A stretch of 64,000 nucleotides of DNA from SIG565 sp045651765 (GCA_045651765.1 JAZRSY010000003.1:62001-126000); one strand, 5' to 3'; numbered from the stretch's first letter, positions 50,124 through 60,149 are shown. Program-made: numbers and translations. The notes: generated by a model from the letters alone, not told the origin.

Positions 50124-53100
50124 TTAAAACATTGAAATTTGGTTGGTGTCGGGCAAATCTGCCAACGTTCCAATGCTGTCTAAATCAGCAATAACGGTTT
50201 TAGAAACACCGGCGGCGGCCTGAAACTCTTCTTTAGAAATAAAGTCGCCCTGCTGCGCAGCTTCCCAAAGGGATACTGCCGCACGCTCTCCTACACCCGA
50301 AAGGGCGCCAAACGGCAGGCGCATTTTTCCGTCTTCGGGCAAATATTTAACGGCGTGGGATTTTTTAAGGTCGATTGGTAAAACTTCTATGCCCCTTTCG
50401 AACATTTCGTTAAAAATAAGCATATTGTTATAAACATCCAACTCTTTTTTAGTGGCTTCGCGGCCTTTTTGCTTAATTAAGTTAATATAGGCTTTTACGG
50501 CCTGCTTACCCTTTAAAATTGTAGGAACATCTACATCTTCGGGGCGGGCAGTAAAATACGCGCAATAAAATTCGAGCGGTTTATAAACCTTATACCACGC
50601 AAGGCGCAATGCCGATATTACATAGGCTGCAGCGTGGGCTTTGGGGAACATATATTTAATTTTATGGCAACTGGAAATATACCATTCCGGTACATTTACA
50701 GCACGCATATCATCCTCCATGGCCTTCCAATCCTCTGCCGAAACCTTGCCTTTAGCAATCAAACCTTTACGCACCGTTTCGGTAATTTTAAAGGCTCGGC
50801 CTTCATCCATACCCTGATGAATTAGGTAAACCATAATATTATCACGTGTACCTATAACCTCAGATATTGTGCAAATTCCTTTATCAATTAAATCTTTGGC
50901 GTTGCCAAGCCAAACATCTGTGCCGTGTGAAAGACCCGAAATTTGCAATAAATCGGAAAAGTTTTTAGGTTTACAGTCTATAAGCATTTCTCGCACAAAC
51001 TTGGTGCCAAACTCAGGCAGACAATATGTACCTGTGTTGGAATCTATTTGCTCGGGGGTTACACCTAAAGCCTCGGGCGAAACAAACAAGCTATAAACCG
51101 TTTTATCACTCATGGAAACATCACTTACCGGTATTCCGCTATATTCCTCTAAATATTTATAGGTTGTGGGCACCACGTGGCCTAATTCGTCCAATTTTAA
51201 AATAGTATCGTGAATTGAGTGGAAATCAAAGTGGGTGGTTATAATTTCCGAAGATGTATCGTCGGCGGGGTGTTGAACTGGGCAAAAATCGTAAATTTCT
51301 TTATCCCTTGGCACTATAATCATACCGGCGGGGTGTTGACCGGTGGTTTGCTTTATTTTTGCCTTTTCCACCAAGGTTGCCAGTCGGTTAAGTTCGGCAG
51401 AACTTAAGACAATATTCTTTTTCTCGGCATAGGCCTTGGCAAAACCGTAGGCCGTTTTCTCGGCCACGGTAGAAATTGTGCCTGCCTTAAAAACATTTTC
51501 ACTGCCGAAAAGTGTTTCGGTATATTTTTGCACCTCGGCCTGAAATTCATCCGAAAAGTTCAGGTCAATATCGGGCACCTTATCGCCCTTAAATCCCAAG
51601 AAGGTTTCAAATGGAATATCGTGGCCGTCACGCTTATATGGGGTGTTACATTTAGGGCAGTTCTTTTCGGGTAAATCGAAGCCCGAGCCTACCTGACCGT
51701 TTGTAAAAAATTCACTGAATTTACAATTTGGGCAGTAATAATGCGGCGGCAAGGGGTTAACCTCGGAAATACCTGCCATGGTTGCGGCAAAGGACGAGCC
51801 CACACTACCACGCGAACCCACCAAATATCCGTTTTCTTCGCTGTATGCAACCAATTTTTGTGCCGAAACATACATTATAGAGAATCCGTTGTTAATAATT
51901 GAGTTAAGCTCTTTATTAAGTCGTTTTTCTACAATTTCAGGTAAAACACCGTCATAGCCGTAGGTGTTGTTTGCCCTTTGCAAGCAAATGTTTCTTAACA
52001 ATTCATCTGAGCCCTCTATAACAGGTGGGTAGTTACCGCTGGGCACAGGTACAACATCTCCCGATACCATATCGGCAATTTTTTGCGGGTTGGATATTAC
52101 AAACTCGGCCGCCCTTTCGCCAAAATAATCAAAATCTTTTAACATTTCGGCGGTGGTTTTTAAAAACAGCGGTGCCTGTTTGTCAAAATCATCGTATCCT
52201 TGGCCGGCCATAAGAATTTTACGAATAATGGCATCTTCTTTATTTAAGAAATGCACATCGCCCGTGGCCACAACCGGCAAGCCTAATTCATCGGCAATTT
52301 GTACAACCTTGCGGTTAAAGTCCTTAATAACCTCTAGGCTGGTAACATTTTTAAAGATATTTTCCTTAACCTGACCTTTTTTGTCGGTTTTAACTATTGC
52401 CGATTCCCTTACCATAAATTCATTATTACCTAAGGGTTGGATTTCTAAATAGTCGTAAAATTTGGCTATTCTTAACAGTTCTTCGTGCGGTTTGCCCGCA
52501 ATAATAGCCTGGTAAAGTTCGCCTTGTTCGCAGGCCGAACCTATTATAAGGCCTTCGCGGTGGGCCTCAATTTCGGTTCGTAAATAAATTGGCCTTTTGT
52601 AATAATTATTAAGGTGGGCATTAGATATAATTTTATATAAATTCTTAAGTCCCACCAAATTTTTAACCAAAATAATTTGGTGATAGCGTTTTAGTTTTGT
52701 AATGTCGGTTTCGCCCAAAGTATTGTCGGCAAAATAGGCCTCTACACCATAAATAACCTTAAAATCAGGGTTAATTTTGCGAGCAGATTTTACGGCAGCG
52801 GCGGCCTCGGGGTAGGCTTGTACAACACCGTGGTCGGTAATGGCAATGGCCTTGTGGCCCCATTTGGCAGCCTTGGCAATAATATCGCTTGCCGAAGATA
52901 CGGCATCTTTAGCCGACATATTTGTATGGCAATGCAGTTCTACACGCTTTTCGCCTTCGTAATCGTCAGTGGGTTCGTACTTTTTAATTGTTGCTAAGGA
53001 ATTTACCTTAACTATAAATTCGCCCGACCATTTATCATAAACATAGTCGCCGTTAACTATAACAAATTTGCCGTTTTCGAGTGGTTTAATTTGAGATTTC

Positions 53101-53939
53101 TTTTCGGAATCTATAAAAAAATTCGCATTAAACGAGTTGGTATAATCGCTAAAGCTAAACTTAACAATAAACATTTTGCCGCGTTTTGTATTAATTTCGC
53201 GGGTTTCAAGCCCAAAAACTTCGCCCCAGGCGGCAACATATACGCTGCCCTCGGGGGTATCGGGCGGGGCTATGCTTGCAAGTGGTTTAACATTAGAATC
53301 TATTTTTCGGCCATAAAACAACTTGGCGCTTTCTAAATAAACAGGTAGGTTGTTTTTGGGCACATAATTATATTCTTGTTCAGGGTTTTCTGTAGGCTTT
53401 TCTGCCTTTGTTTCTTTTTTTACGGCAGCGGTTTTAGTTGCAACAGGGGCAGGAATATCAATGTTTTCAAGCTGACCCGAAAAACTTATGTTTAATTCAC
53501 AAGAAAAGGTTGCTTTTAAATAAATGTTAAAAAGCCTTTCAAAATCGGCGCCTTTTATAGCATCTAACCCACCGTATTTTAATTCTATGTTAAGGTTATT
53601 GCCGTCTAAAACATATTCGGCATCGTTAAAATAGCCGTTTAACAGAACATTTTTGGTTCTTAAATAATTTACAATATCGGCGCAAACCGAACTGCTCAAC
53701 GCCGTTTTTGCAAACGAAGGCTTAAACTCGACCTTATTTAACGAAAGTTTTGTTGAAACTGCATTTTCTGCCGTTTTAATTATTTTATTTTCTATGTATG
53801 TTTCGCTGTAAATATTGGCGGTAAGAGTTCTTGAATTATCTGATAACTCGCACCCAATAATATTAGCGTTTTCAAAATATTTTAACATCTCGGACGGTAA
53901 ATGTTCGCCGAATAAATCTAAAAACTTAGCCGAAGCCAT
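50124..53939 (-). CDS. polC: DNA polymerase III PolC-type alpha subunit, lacking the exonuclease insert
   Basis: Main replicative polymerase of low-GC Gram-positive bacteria. Start ATG 53939 (MASAKFLDLF) gives 1271 residues, whereas Bacillus PolC has about 1437. Visible domains in order: N-terminal domain, OB domain around residues 230-325, and PHP domain from about 333 (KRVELHCHTNMSAKDAVS, AITDHGVVQA, YGVEAYF). Then the rest of PHP, the polymerase core with PDIDLNFSDEFQ near 793, and the C-terminal part with FPKAHAAAYVISALRLAWYK. The DEDD 3'-5' exonuclease, normally inserted in PHP after YGVEAY with a DxExTG motif, is missing. The chain passes from VEAYFADN directly to RYHQIILVKNLVGLKNLYK. 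It is the last gene of the operon that begins with pyrH. Confidence 0.93.
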   Translation of the reverse strand: MASAKFLDLFGEHLPSEMLKYFENANIIGCELSDNSRTLTANIYSETYIENKIIKTAENAVSTKLSLNKVEFKPSFAKTALSSSVCADIVNYLRTKNVLLNGYFNDAEYVLDGNNLNIELKYGGLDAIKGADFERLFNIYLKATFSCELNISFSGQLENIDIPAPVATKTAAVKKETKAEKPTENPEQEYNYVPKNNLPVYLESAKLFYGRKIDSNVKPLASIAPPDTPEGSVYVAAWGEVFGLETREINTKRGKMFIVKFSFSDYTNSFNANFFIDSEKKSQIKPLENGKFVIVNGDYVYDKWSGEFIVKVNSLATIKKYEPTDDYEGEKRVELHCHTNMSAKDAVSSASDIIAKAAKWGHKAIAITDHGVVQAYPEAAAAVKSARKINPDFKVIYGVEAYFADNTLGETDITKLKRYHQIILVKNLVGLKNLYKIISNAHLNNYYKRPIYLRTEIEAHREGLIIGSACEQGELYQAIIAGKPHEELLRIAKFYDYLEIQPLGNNEFMVRESAIVKTDKKGQVKENIFKNVTSLEVIKDFNRKVVQIADELGLPVVATGDVHFLNKEDAIIRKILMAGQGYDDFDKQAPLFLKTTAEMLKDFDYFGERAAEFVISNPQKIADMVSGDVVPVPSGNYPPVIEGSDELLRNICLQRANNTYGYDGVLPEIVEKRLNKELNSIINNGFSIMYVSAQKLVAYSEENGYLVGSRGSVGSSFAATMAGISEVNPLPPHYYCPNCKFSEFFTNGQVGSGFDLPEKNCPKCNTPYKRDGHDIPFETFLGFKGDKVPDIDLNFSDEFQAEVQKYTETLFGSENVFKAGTISTVAEKTAYGFAKAYAEKKNIVLSSAELNRLATLVEKAKIKQTTGQHPAGMIIVPRDKEIYDFCPVQHPADDTSSEIITTHFDFHSIHDTILKLDELGHVVPTTYKYLEEYSGIPVSDVSMSDKTVYSLFVSPEALGVTPEQIDSNTGTYCLPEFGTKFVREMLIDCKPKNFSDLLQISGLSHGTDVWLGNAKDLIDKGICTISEVIGTRDNIMVYLIHQGMDEGRAFKITETVRKGLIAKGKVSAEDWKAMEDDMRAVNVPEWYISSCHKIKYMFPKAHAAAYVISALRLAWYKVYKPLEFYCAYFTARPEDVDVPTILKGKQAVKAYINLIKQKGREATKKELDVYNNMLIFNEMFERGIEVLPIDLKKSHAVKYLPEDGKMRLPFGALSGVGERAAVSLWEAAQQGDFISKEEFQAAAGVSKTVIADLDSIGTLADLPDTNQISMF

Positions 53940-53958
53940 TTTAATTTTCAACCCCAAA

Positions 53959-55011
53959 TTACATTTTTTCTATTTCTAACACAAGTTCATCTAATATGTT
54001 TTGCTCGGGTATTTTGCGGGTGCTGCCATCCTTTTTAAAGAGCACCGCGCAGCCATCGCCGCCGGCTATACCAATGTCGGCCTCTTTGGCTTCACCCGGG
54101 CCATTAACTACGCAACCCATAATTGCAACGGTTAAATCTTTGTTAACACCCTTTAGCCTTTCTTCTGCCGCTTTGGCAAGGCCAATTAAATCTATTTTTG
54201 TGCGGCCACATGTTGGGCAGGAAACAAATTTAATGCCACCTTTTTTTAAACCAATGGCCCTTAATAAATCAGTTGCGGCCTCAACCTCTTTTACAGGATT
54301 GTCGGTAAGTGAGATTCTAATGGTATTGCCAATGTCCCTTAGCAATAGGCCGCCCAAAGCCGCCGACGATTTTATGGTGCCCATTTTTTCAGTACCGGCC
54401 TCGGTAACGCCTATATGAAGCGGATAATTACACCTTTCGGCCGCCAAAACATAGGCTTCGTATGTACGGCGGGTGTCGGATGATTTTAGCGACAGCACAA
54501 TATCGTCAAAATCGAATTTATTTAAAAGTGAAACATGGTAGAGCCCACTTTCAACCATGGCCTCGGGTGTGGGAGAGCCATAGCGTGCTAAAATTTCTTT
54601 TTCAAGCGAGCCCGAGTTTACCCCAATTCTAATTGGTACACCGGCAGTTTTGCAAGCAAGGGCCACCTTTTTTACATTTTCAATGCTACCTATATTACCG
54701 GGGTTTATTCTGATTTTATCGACCCCTGCGGCAACACTTTCAAGTGCCAATTTGTAATCGAAATGAATGTCGGCCACCAACGGAATACTAACGTTTTCTT
54801 TAATTTTATAAATAAGCTCTATGGCTTCTTTATTAGGCACACTTACCCTAATAATCTCGCACCCTGCTTTTTCAAGTTCCAACGCCTGTTTAACATTACC
54901 CGAAACATCTTCGGCCCTAACATTAAGCATAGACTGTATGGTTACAGGGGCGCCGCCGCCTATAAAAATATTGCCAACCTTAATTTTTTTAGTTTCGTTG
55001 CTTTTATACAT
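53959..55011 (-). CDS. ispG: 4-hydroxy-3-methylbut-2-enyl diphosphate synthase
   Basis: Fe4S4 enzyme of the MEP isoprenoid pathway that turns methylerythritol cyclodiphosphate into HMBPP. The 350-residue bacterial two-domain form shows GGGAPVTIQSMLNV, LVADIHFDYKLALES, RINPGNIG and the cluster cysteines in VSCPTCGRTKIDL and GCVVNGPGEAKEADIG. The third ligand Glu follows the latter motif. It lies between rseP and polC in the operon that also contains dxr, so two MEP-pathway genes are co-transcribed. Confidence 0.96.
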   Translation of the reverse strand: MYKSNETKKIKVGNIFIGGGAPVTIQSMLNVRAEDVSGNVKQALELEKAGCEIIRVSVPNKEAIELIYKIKENVSIPLVADIHFDYKLALESVAAGVDKIRINPGNIGSIENVKKVALACKTAGVPIRIGVNSGSLEKEILARYGSPTPEAMVESGLYHVSLLNKFDFDDIVLSLKSSDTRRTYEAYVLAAERCNYPLHIGVTEAGTEKMGTIKSSAALGGLLLRDIGNTIRISLTDNPVKEVEAATDLLRAIGLKKGGIKFVSCPTCGRTKIDLIGLAKAAEERLKGVNKDLTVAIMGCVVNGPGEAKEADIGIAGGDGCAVLFKKDGSTRKIPEQNILDELVLEIEKM

Positions 55012-55020
55012 AATTACACC

Positions 55021-56079
55021 CTATTTTATTAATCCTAAAATATCTTTAAATGTTATAAGAATCATAAATGCGAACAAAATCACTATTCCGATGGTGTGCA
55101 CTAATGTTTCGTGCTTTTGCGGCACAGGTTTTTTAAATATCATTTCGTAAATAATGAATATAAGCCTGCCGCCATCTAACGCGGGAAAGGGCAATAAATT
55201 AAAAATACCCAAATTTATGGTTATTAAAGCCATTATAGGTATAACATTAAGCAGATTTTGCTTGGCAACGGTGCCTATGGCTGCGGTAACGCCCACAGGG
55301 CCCGAAACTGCACTAAGTCCAAAGCGGCCGCCAATTAAATCTATAAGTGAAAACCAAACCACCCTTGCGTAAGATATTGTTTGGTTAAAGGTTTGTTTTA
55401 TATAGTTCCCCACCGTTTTTTCTTGGCCATAAACATAAAAATCAACCTTTAAATAGTTAATATTATTATAGTTTTCGGTCAGGAAGGTTACATTTTTAAG
55501 TTCAACATTTTCGCCATTACGCTTTACAGTTATGTCCACATTGTTTTCCTTTACACCTGTAAAGGCATAACTTAAATCATAGGTAGTAAAAATACGGCGA
55601 CCGTTTACCTTAACAATTTGGTCATCCACCATAAGTCCGGTTGATTGGCTAACCGAATTTTCAGCGAATTTGGCAACCGTTGTGGTGGTAAATTTAGCGC
55701 CCGGCGCTAGAGATACAGCCACCAAAACAACACCTAAAATTAGGTTGAACACGGCACCTGCCACAACAATTATAAACCTGCGCCATGCTTTTTGTTTGCA
55801 AAATGCACGCTCGTTATCACTTTGGGTGTCTTCCCCTTCCATTGCGCAATAACCACCAAGTGGTATTAGGTTAAACGAATATTTAGTTTCGCCCTTAGTG
55901 AAACCGAAAAGCCTTGGGCCAAACCCCACAGCAAACTCATTCACCTTTACCTTATTGGCTTTTGCGGCTATAAAATGGCCAAATTCATGTATTACTATTA
56001 ACACCAAAAATACAAGCACCGCAACGGCATACGGCCATATGTTATTAAGAACAGATAAAAAACCGGAAATAACTATCAC
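55021..56079 (-). CDS. rseP: Site-2 protease RseP/RasP (intramembrane zinc metalloprotease)
   Basis: Intramembrane protease that cuts anti-sigma factors and signal-peptide remnants. The 352-residue protein has HEFGH in LIVIHEFGHFIAAKA (residues about 30-44), GFGPRLFGF and a PDZ domain around residues 130-200 with GLMVDDQIVKVNGRRI. The second metal-site motif NLLPFPALDGGRL lies near residue 300. The start GTG 56079 directly adjoins the dxr stop. Gene order cdsA-dxr-rseP-ispG-polC is standard for Firmicutes. Confidence 0.94.
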   Translation of the reverse strand: MIVISGFLSVLNNIWPYAVAVLVFLVLIVIHEFGHFIAAKANKVKVNEFAVGFGPRLFGFTKGETKYSFNLIPLGGYCAMEGEDTQSDNERAFCKQKAWRRFIIVVAGAVFNLILGVVLVAVSLAPGAKFTTTTVAKFAENSVSQSTGLMVDDQIVKVNGRRIFTTYDLSYAFTGVKENNVDITVKRNGENVELKNVTFLTENYNNINYLKVDFYVYGQEKTVGNYIKQTFNQTISYARVVWFSLIDLIGGRFGLSAVSGPVGVTAAIGTVAKQNLLNVIPIMALITINLGIFNLLPFPALDGGRLIFIIYEMIFKKPVPQKHETLVHTIGIVILFAFMILITFKDILGLIK

Positions 56080-57216
56080 CTACATATTTTTTAATACATA
56101 CTCGCGAGCTGCCCTGTCAGCCTCGAGCACGTCGTTTAAAGAATAACCCTTAACGGTGGGTTGGGCAAGGGTTGCCGCCTCTACTAATTCGGCAATTTGT
56201 AAAAACTTAATTTTACCCTCTAAAAACAGTTTAACGGCCTGCTCGTTGGCACCGTTTGCTGCAGCAGGTTTTAAACCACCCTCTTTAATGGCGTTAATGC
56301 AAACCGGCAAGCACCTAAAGGTTTGGGTATCGGGTTTTTCAAAGGTAAGGGTACCAACATCGGTTAAGCTTAACCTTTTACCGCACAAACCTGCGCGGTT
56401 CGGGTAGGTTAAAGCATACTGAATAGGCAACTTCATATCGGGGGTGCCAAGTTGAGCAATAACGGCACCATCTGTAAGCTCAATAGCCGAATGAACAATG
56501 CTTTGCCTGTGCACTAAAACCTCAATATCGTCGGGTTTAATTTGGAATAAATGTACGGCCTCTATAACCTCTAAACCTTTGTTCATAAGGGTTGCAGAAT
56601 CTATGGTGATTTTAGCCCCCATAGACCAATTAGGATGCTTTAAGGCCTCATTTTTAGTAACATTTACAAGGTCTTCCGCCTTTTTGGAATAAAAAGGACC
56701 ACCCGATGCCGTTAATAAAATTTTGCTTATGCTACCACTTGGTACACCCTGCAACGACTGAAAAATTGCCGAATGTTCACTGTCTACGGGCAGCAAACTA
56801 ACCTTATTTTCGGCTACGGCTTTTTTTACAATATCGCCACCGGCTACCAAGGTCTCTTTATTAGCTAATGCTACATTTTTACCTGCGTTTACCGCTGCTA
56901 ATGTGGGTTTTAGACCTGCGATGCCAACAATGGCATTCAAAACGGTGTCGCCCTTGATTGTTGCTAATTCGCAAACACCATCAGGCCCCGACAAAACCTT
57001 AACCGATGTATCTTTAAGTTTGATTTTAAGTTCGTTTGCGGCATTTTGGTCACTGCAAGCAACATAAAGGGGTTTTAACAGCCTTGCTTGCTGCTCTAAA
57101 AGTTTTATATTGCTGCCTGCCGCCAGACCGGTTACCCTATAACCATTATTTTGGCAAACCTCTATGGCCTGTGTGCCTATAGAGCCGGTTGAGCCTAAAA
57201 TTATTATTTCACGCAT
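56080..57216 (-). CDS. dxr: 1-deoxy-D-xylulose 5-phosphate reductoisomerase
   Basis: Second step of the MEP pathway, NADPH-dependent. The 378-residue protein has the nucleotide motif ILGSTGSIGTQAIEV, LANKETLVAGG, metal-site VDSEHSAIFQ and SGGPFYSKKAE, and the substrate segment HPNWSMGAKITIDSATLMNKGLE read in pieces. It abuts cdsA upstream and rseP downstream with no gap. Confidence 0.96.
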   Translation of the reverse strand: MREIIILGSTGSIGTQAIEVCQNNGYRVTGLAAGSNIKLLEQQARLLKPLYVACSDQNAANELKIKLKDTSVKVLSGPDGVCELATIKGDTVLNAIVGIAGLKPTLAAVNAGKNVALANKETLVAGGDIVKKAVAENKVSLLPVDSEHSAIFQSLQGVPSGSISKILLTASGGPFYSKKAEDLVNVTKNEALKHPNWSMGAKITIDSATLMNKGLEVIEAVHLFQIKPDDIEVLVHRQSIVHSAIELTDGAVIAQLGTPDMKLPIQYALTYPNRAGLCGKRLSLTDVGTLTFEKPDTQTFRCLPVCINAIKEGGLKPAAANGANEQAVKLFLEGKIKFLQIAELVEAATLAQPTVKGYSLNDVLEADRAAREYVLKNM

Positions 57217-58023
57217 TTAGGCCACCCCCAAAACCGATAATAAAATTACATAAATAGGGGCTATTAAAAGTATACTATCAAAACGGTCCATTATTCCGCC
57301 GTGTCCCGGAATAATTTTTCCGTAATCTTTAATGCCCACCCTTCTTTTCACATACGAAGCTAATAAATCGCCGGCCATTCCGGCAATACATAAAACGGGT
57401 GTTATGGCAATTAAGCCCAAAACTCTTGTGTTAACATTAAAAATTCCAATTATTATAATTGTTACTAAACAACTTAAAATTATACCGCCGATGGCACCCT
57501 CTATTGTTTTTTTAGGGCTTATTTTAGGTGCTAATTTATGCTTACCAATTGTTACGCCTGTAAAATATGCGCCGCAATCACAAACTGATGAAAAATTAAG
57601 CATTAAAATTAAATGCATTAGACCTATGCTTAAAATGACCTGTATACAGTTAAAACAAAAACTAATAATTACAGGTAAAAACACAGTATAAAGCACACGC
57701 TTATAGTTAAACTGTTTTTGTGTATAACCAAATATAATAATGGCCAAAAAGCCATATATTAACGAAAAATAAAAGACAAATTGCGGTATGTAACTATAAA
57801 CAAATTGAACGACTGCAGCATATATAATTCCACATACAATAATGGCTTTGTTTTTTATTATTCCTGTGTTATTAAAAATTTCGTAAACTGCCATGGCAGC
57901 GGCAAAGGCTAAAAATGCTGTTAACACAATAGGTAATTTAAAAACAGTTGCACAAACTACTACAAATGCGGTAATTATAACAATAACTGCGCCCGAAATT
58001 ATACGTGTAAGCGTATTAGACAC
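57217..58023 (-). CDS. cdsA: Phosphatidate cytidylyltransferase
   Basis: Makes CDP-diacylglycerol for phospholipid synthesis. A 268-residue polytopic protein with the family signature near its C-terminus: SDxxA-type SVCDCGAYFTGVTIGKHKL, then SPKKTIEGAIGG and KDYGKIIPGHGGIMDRFDS, the last being the CDS signature. It overlaps the end of uppS by 8 bases. Confidence 0.94.
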   Translation of the reverse strand: MSNTLTRIISGAVIVIITAFVVVCATVFKLPIVLTAFLAFAAAMAVYEIFNNTGIIKNKAIIVCGIIYAAVVQFVYSYIPQFVFYFSLIYGFLAIIIFGYTQKQFNYKRVLYTVFLPVIISFCFNCIQVILSIGLMHLILMLNFSSVCDCGAYFTGVTIGKHKLAPKISPKKTIEGAIGGIILSCLVTIIIIGIFNVNTRVLGLIAITPVLCIAGMAGDLLASYVKRRVGIKDYGKIIPGHGGIMDRFDSILLIAPIYVILLSVLGVA

Positions 58024-58717
58024 CCCCGAATCTGCGGTTTCTGGATTTAAAATCTTCTATGGCCTTATCTAAATCTTTAGGTTTAAAATCGGGCCATAAA
58101 ATATCTGAAAACCAAAACTCTGAATAGGCCGATTGCCAAATTAAAAAATTAGAAAGCCTGTATTCCCCGCTTGGCCTAATAATTAAATCGGGGTCGGGAA
58201 TATTAGCGGTATACAAAGAATCAGAAACCAGTTGTTCTGTAATTTCAGTTTTCGGGATTCCTTTTTCAATTAAGGTGCGCACCGCATTAACTATTTCATC
58301 GCGACCGCCGTAATTAATAGCCACATGGCAAAAAAGACCCGTTGCATTGGCAGAGTCGTTTTCGGCTGTTAGCATAAGTTCTTTAATATCCCCAGGCAGA
58401 ACGCTTCTGTCGCCAATAAAATCGAGTTTAATATTTTCTTTAATATAATTTTTAGATTCTTTTAAATAGTCCCTTAAAATATTCATAATGCCGTCTACTT
58501 CACTTTTTGGTCTGCGCCAATTTTCAGTAGAAAAGGCATAAACGGTTAAATGCTCTATACCTATTTTATTGCAGTATTTTGCAATTTCTTTAAAATTTTT
58601 AGAGCCTGCTGCATGCCCTGCGTTACGGGGCAAGCCGCGTTTTTTAGCCCAACGGCCGTTGCCGTCCATAATAATGGCAATATGCCTTGGCATATTATTT
58701 TGGTTGTTATTTTCCAA
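58016..58717 (-). CDS. uppS: Undecaprenyl diphosphate synthase
   Basis: Cis-prenyltransferase that makes the C55 lipid carrier for cell-wall synthesis. The 233-residue protein has HIAIIMDGNGRWAKKRGLPR with the catalytic Asp, YAFSTENWRRP, INYGGRDEIV and DLIIRPSGEYRLSNFLIWQ followed by AYSEFWF. A short Asn-rich N-terminus precedes the domain. It follows frr after a hairpin and overlaps cdsA. Confidence 0.95.
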   Translation of the reverse strand: MENNNQNNMPRHIAIIMDGNGRWAKKRGLPRNAGHAAGSKNFKEIAKYCNKIGIEHLTVYAFSTENWRRPKSEVDGIMNILRDYLKESKNYIKENIKLDFIGDRSVLPGDIKELMLTAENDSANATGLFCHVAINYGGRDEIVNAVRTLIEKGIPKTEITEQLVSDSLYTANIPDPDLIIRPSGEYRLSNFLIWQSAYSEFWFSDILWPDFKPKDLDKAIEDFKSRNRRFGGV

Positions 58718-58750
58718 AACCTTTTAACTCCCTTTTAAACGGAATATTTT

Positions 58751-58774
58751 GCCCACGCCTGTTAGCGTGGGCAT
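58751..58774 (-). other. Intra-operon hairpin between frr and uppS
   Basis: Nine-bp stem TGCCCACGC with GCGTGGGCA around CTGTTA. It lacks a strong T-run, so it is more likely an mRNA processing or attenuation point than a full terminator. Confidence 0.55.
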
Positions 58775-58779
58775 ATTAA

Positions 58780-59334
58780 TTATATTTCTAATATTTCTTT
58801 TTCTTTAATGTCGGCAAGGTCATCAATTTCTTTGCAGAATTTATCGGTTAAGTTTTGTATTTTCTTTTCGCCGCCTTGCACATCATCTTCTGTTATTTCA
58901 GAATTCTTTTTCATAGTTTTTAATTTTTCCAAGGCGTCGCGGCGGGAGTTACGAATTGCAACCTTGCTGTCTTCTGCTGATTTTTTAACCTCTTTAACCA
59001 CTTCTTTGCGGCGTTCTTCGGTTAGTGGTGGGAAAACAAGGCGGATAATTCTGCCATCGTTTTGTGGATTTATGCCAATATCGGCAACTTGAATTGCCTT
59101 TTCAATATCTTTAAGGGTCGAGGCATCCCACGGTTGAATTTGCAACATTCTGGCCTCGGGCACCGAAACGGCAGCCATCTGCTGAATGGGAGTGGGCACG
59201 CCATAGTAATCTACCGTTATTCTGTCTAAAACGGCGGGGGTGGCTCTGCCTAATCTTACTGCTTTATAGTCGCGCTCTAACGCAGCAACTGTTTTTTCCA
59301 TTTTTTCTTGGGTGTTAGTTATTACGGTATTCAT
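58780..59334 (-). CDS. frr: Ribosome recycling factor
   Basis: Splits post-termination ribosomes together with EF-G. Start ATG 59334 (MNTVITNTQEKM) follows GGAGG by 8 bases, giving 184 residues, normal length. Conserved segments: RLGRATPAVLDRITVDYYG, GVPTPIQQMAAVSVPEA, GINPQNDGRIIRLVFPPLTE, and the C-terminal helices ending EKEILEI. It is the second gene of the operon after pyrH. Confidence 0.96.
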   Translation of the reverse strand: MNTVITNTQEKMEKTVAALERDYKAVRLGRATPAVLDRITVDYYGVPTPIQQMAAVSVPEARMLQIQPWDASTLKDIEKAIQVADIGINPQNDGRIIRLVFPPLTEERRKEVVKEVKKSAEDSKVAIRNSRRDALEKLKTMKKNSEITEDDVQGGEKKIQNLTDKFCKEIDDLADIKEKEILEI

Positions 59335-59353
59335 ACTAAAATCCTCCAAATTA

Positions 59354-60058
59354 TTATTTTACGACTGTGCCAATTTGTTCGCCCTTAATTGCCCTAACAA
59401 TATTATCAGGGTCTGCAAGGTTGAAAACTAAAATTGGTATTTCATTATCCATACAAAGCGACGCCGCTGTGCTATCCATAACATGTAATCCTTTATTAAG
59501 AACATCTATATAATTAAGTGTGTCAAATTTTTTGGCGTTGGGATTGGTTTTGGGGTCGCTGTCATAAACGCCATCCACATTAGTGGCTTTAAAAATAATG
59601 TCGGCTCCTATTTCGGCAGCCCTTAAAGCAGCGCCTGTATCGGTAGAGAAAAATGGGTTGCCTGTGCCGCAGCCAAACACAACAACACGGCCTTTTTCAA
59701 GGTGCCTTACAGCCCTGTTTCTAATGTAAGGCTCGGCAATTTGTCGCATTTCTATAGCGGTTTCTACCCTTGCTGTTAAGCCCACCTGCTCTAAACCGTC
59801 AGCCAAGCCTAACGCATTAATTACAGTTGCCAACATTCCCATATGGTCGGCTCTGGTGCGGTCCATTTGCCCACTTGAACGGCCACGCCAAAAGTTTCCG
59901 CCGCCCACTACCAAAGCAATTTGAACACCCATATCGGTGCATTTTTTAATGGATTTGCAAACCTCTAAAACCTTGTCGAAATCGATTCCTGTTCCCTTTT
60001 CGCCTGCCAGGGCTTCGCCACTTAGTTTAATTAACACTCTTTTATATTTAGCAGCCAT
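59354..60058 (-). CDS. pyrH: UMP kinase
   Basis: Phosphorylates UMP to UDP for RNA and cell-wall precursors. Start ATG 60058 (MAAKYKRVLIKLSGEAL) gives 234 residues. Motifs: ALVVGGGNFWRGR, the UMP-site DRTRADHMGMLATVIN and FSTDTGAALRAAEIGAD, with KATNVDGVYDSDP. It belongs to the amino-acid-kinase fold, and bacterial forms are usually GTP-activated. It is the first gene of the operon running to polC and has a near-consensus promoter. Confidence 0.95.
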   Translation of the reverse strand: MAAKYKRVLIKLSGEALAGEKGTGIDFDKVLEVCKSIKKCTDMGVQIALVVGGGNFWRGRSSGQMDRTRADHMGMLATVINALGLADGLEQVGLTARVETAIEMRQIAEPYIRNRAVRHLEKGRVVVFGCGTGNPFFSTDTGAALRAAEIGADIIFKATNVDGVYDSDPKTNPNAKKFDTLNYIDVLNKGLHVMDSTAASLCMDNEIPILVFNLADPDNIVRAIKGEQIGTVVK

Positions 60059-60097
60059 AAAATTCACACTTTCTATATAATATATTCTATCTATTAT

Positions 60098-60126
60098 ATT
60101 TTACAATATAACCATATTAAAGTCAA
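60098..60126 (-). promoter_or_regulatory. Promoter of the pyrH-polC operon
   Basis: On the minus strand TTGACT (60121-60126), 17-base spacer, TAAAAT (60098-60103). Confidence 0.7.
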
Positions 60127-60149
60127 TTGAAAATCCAGTTAATTTACAA

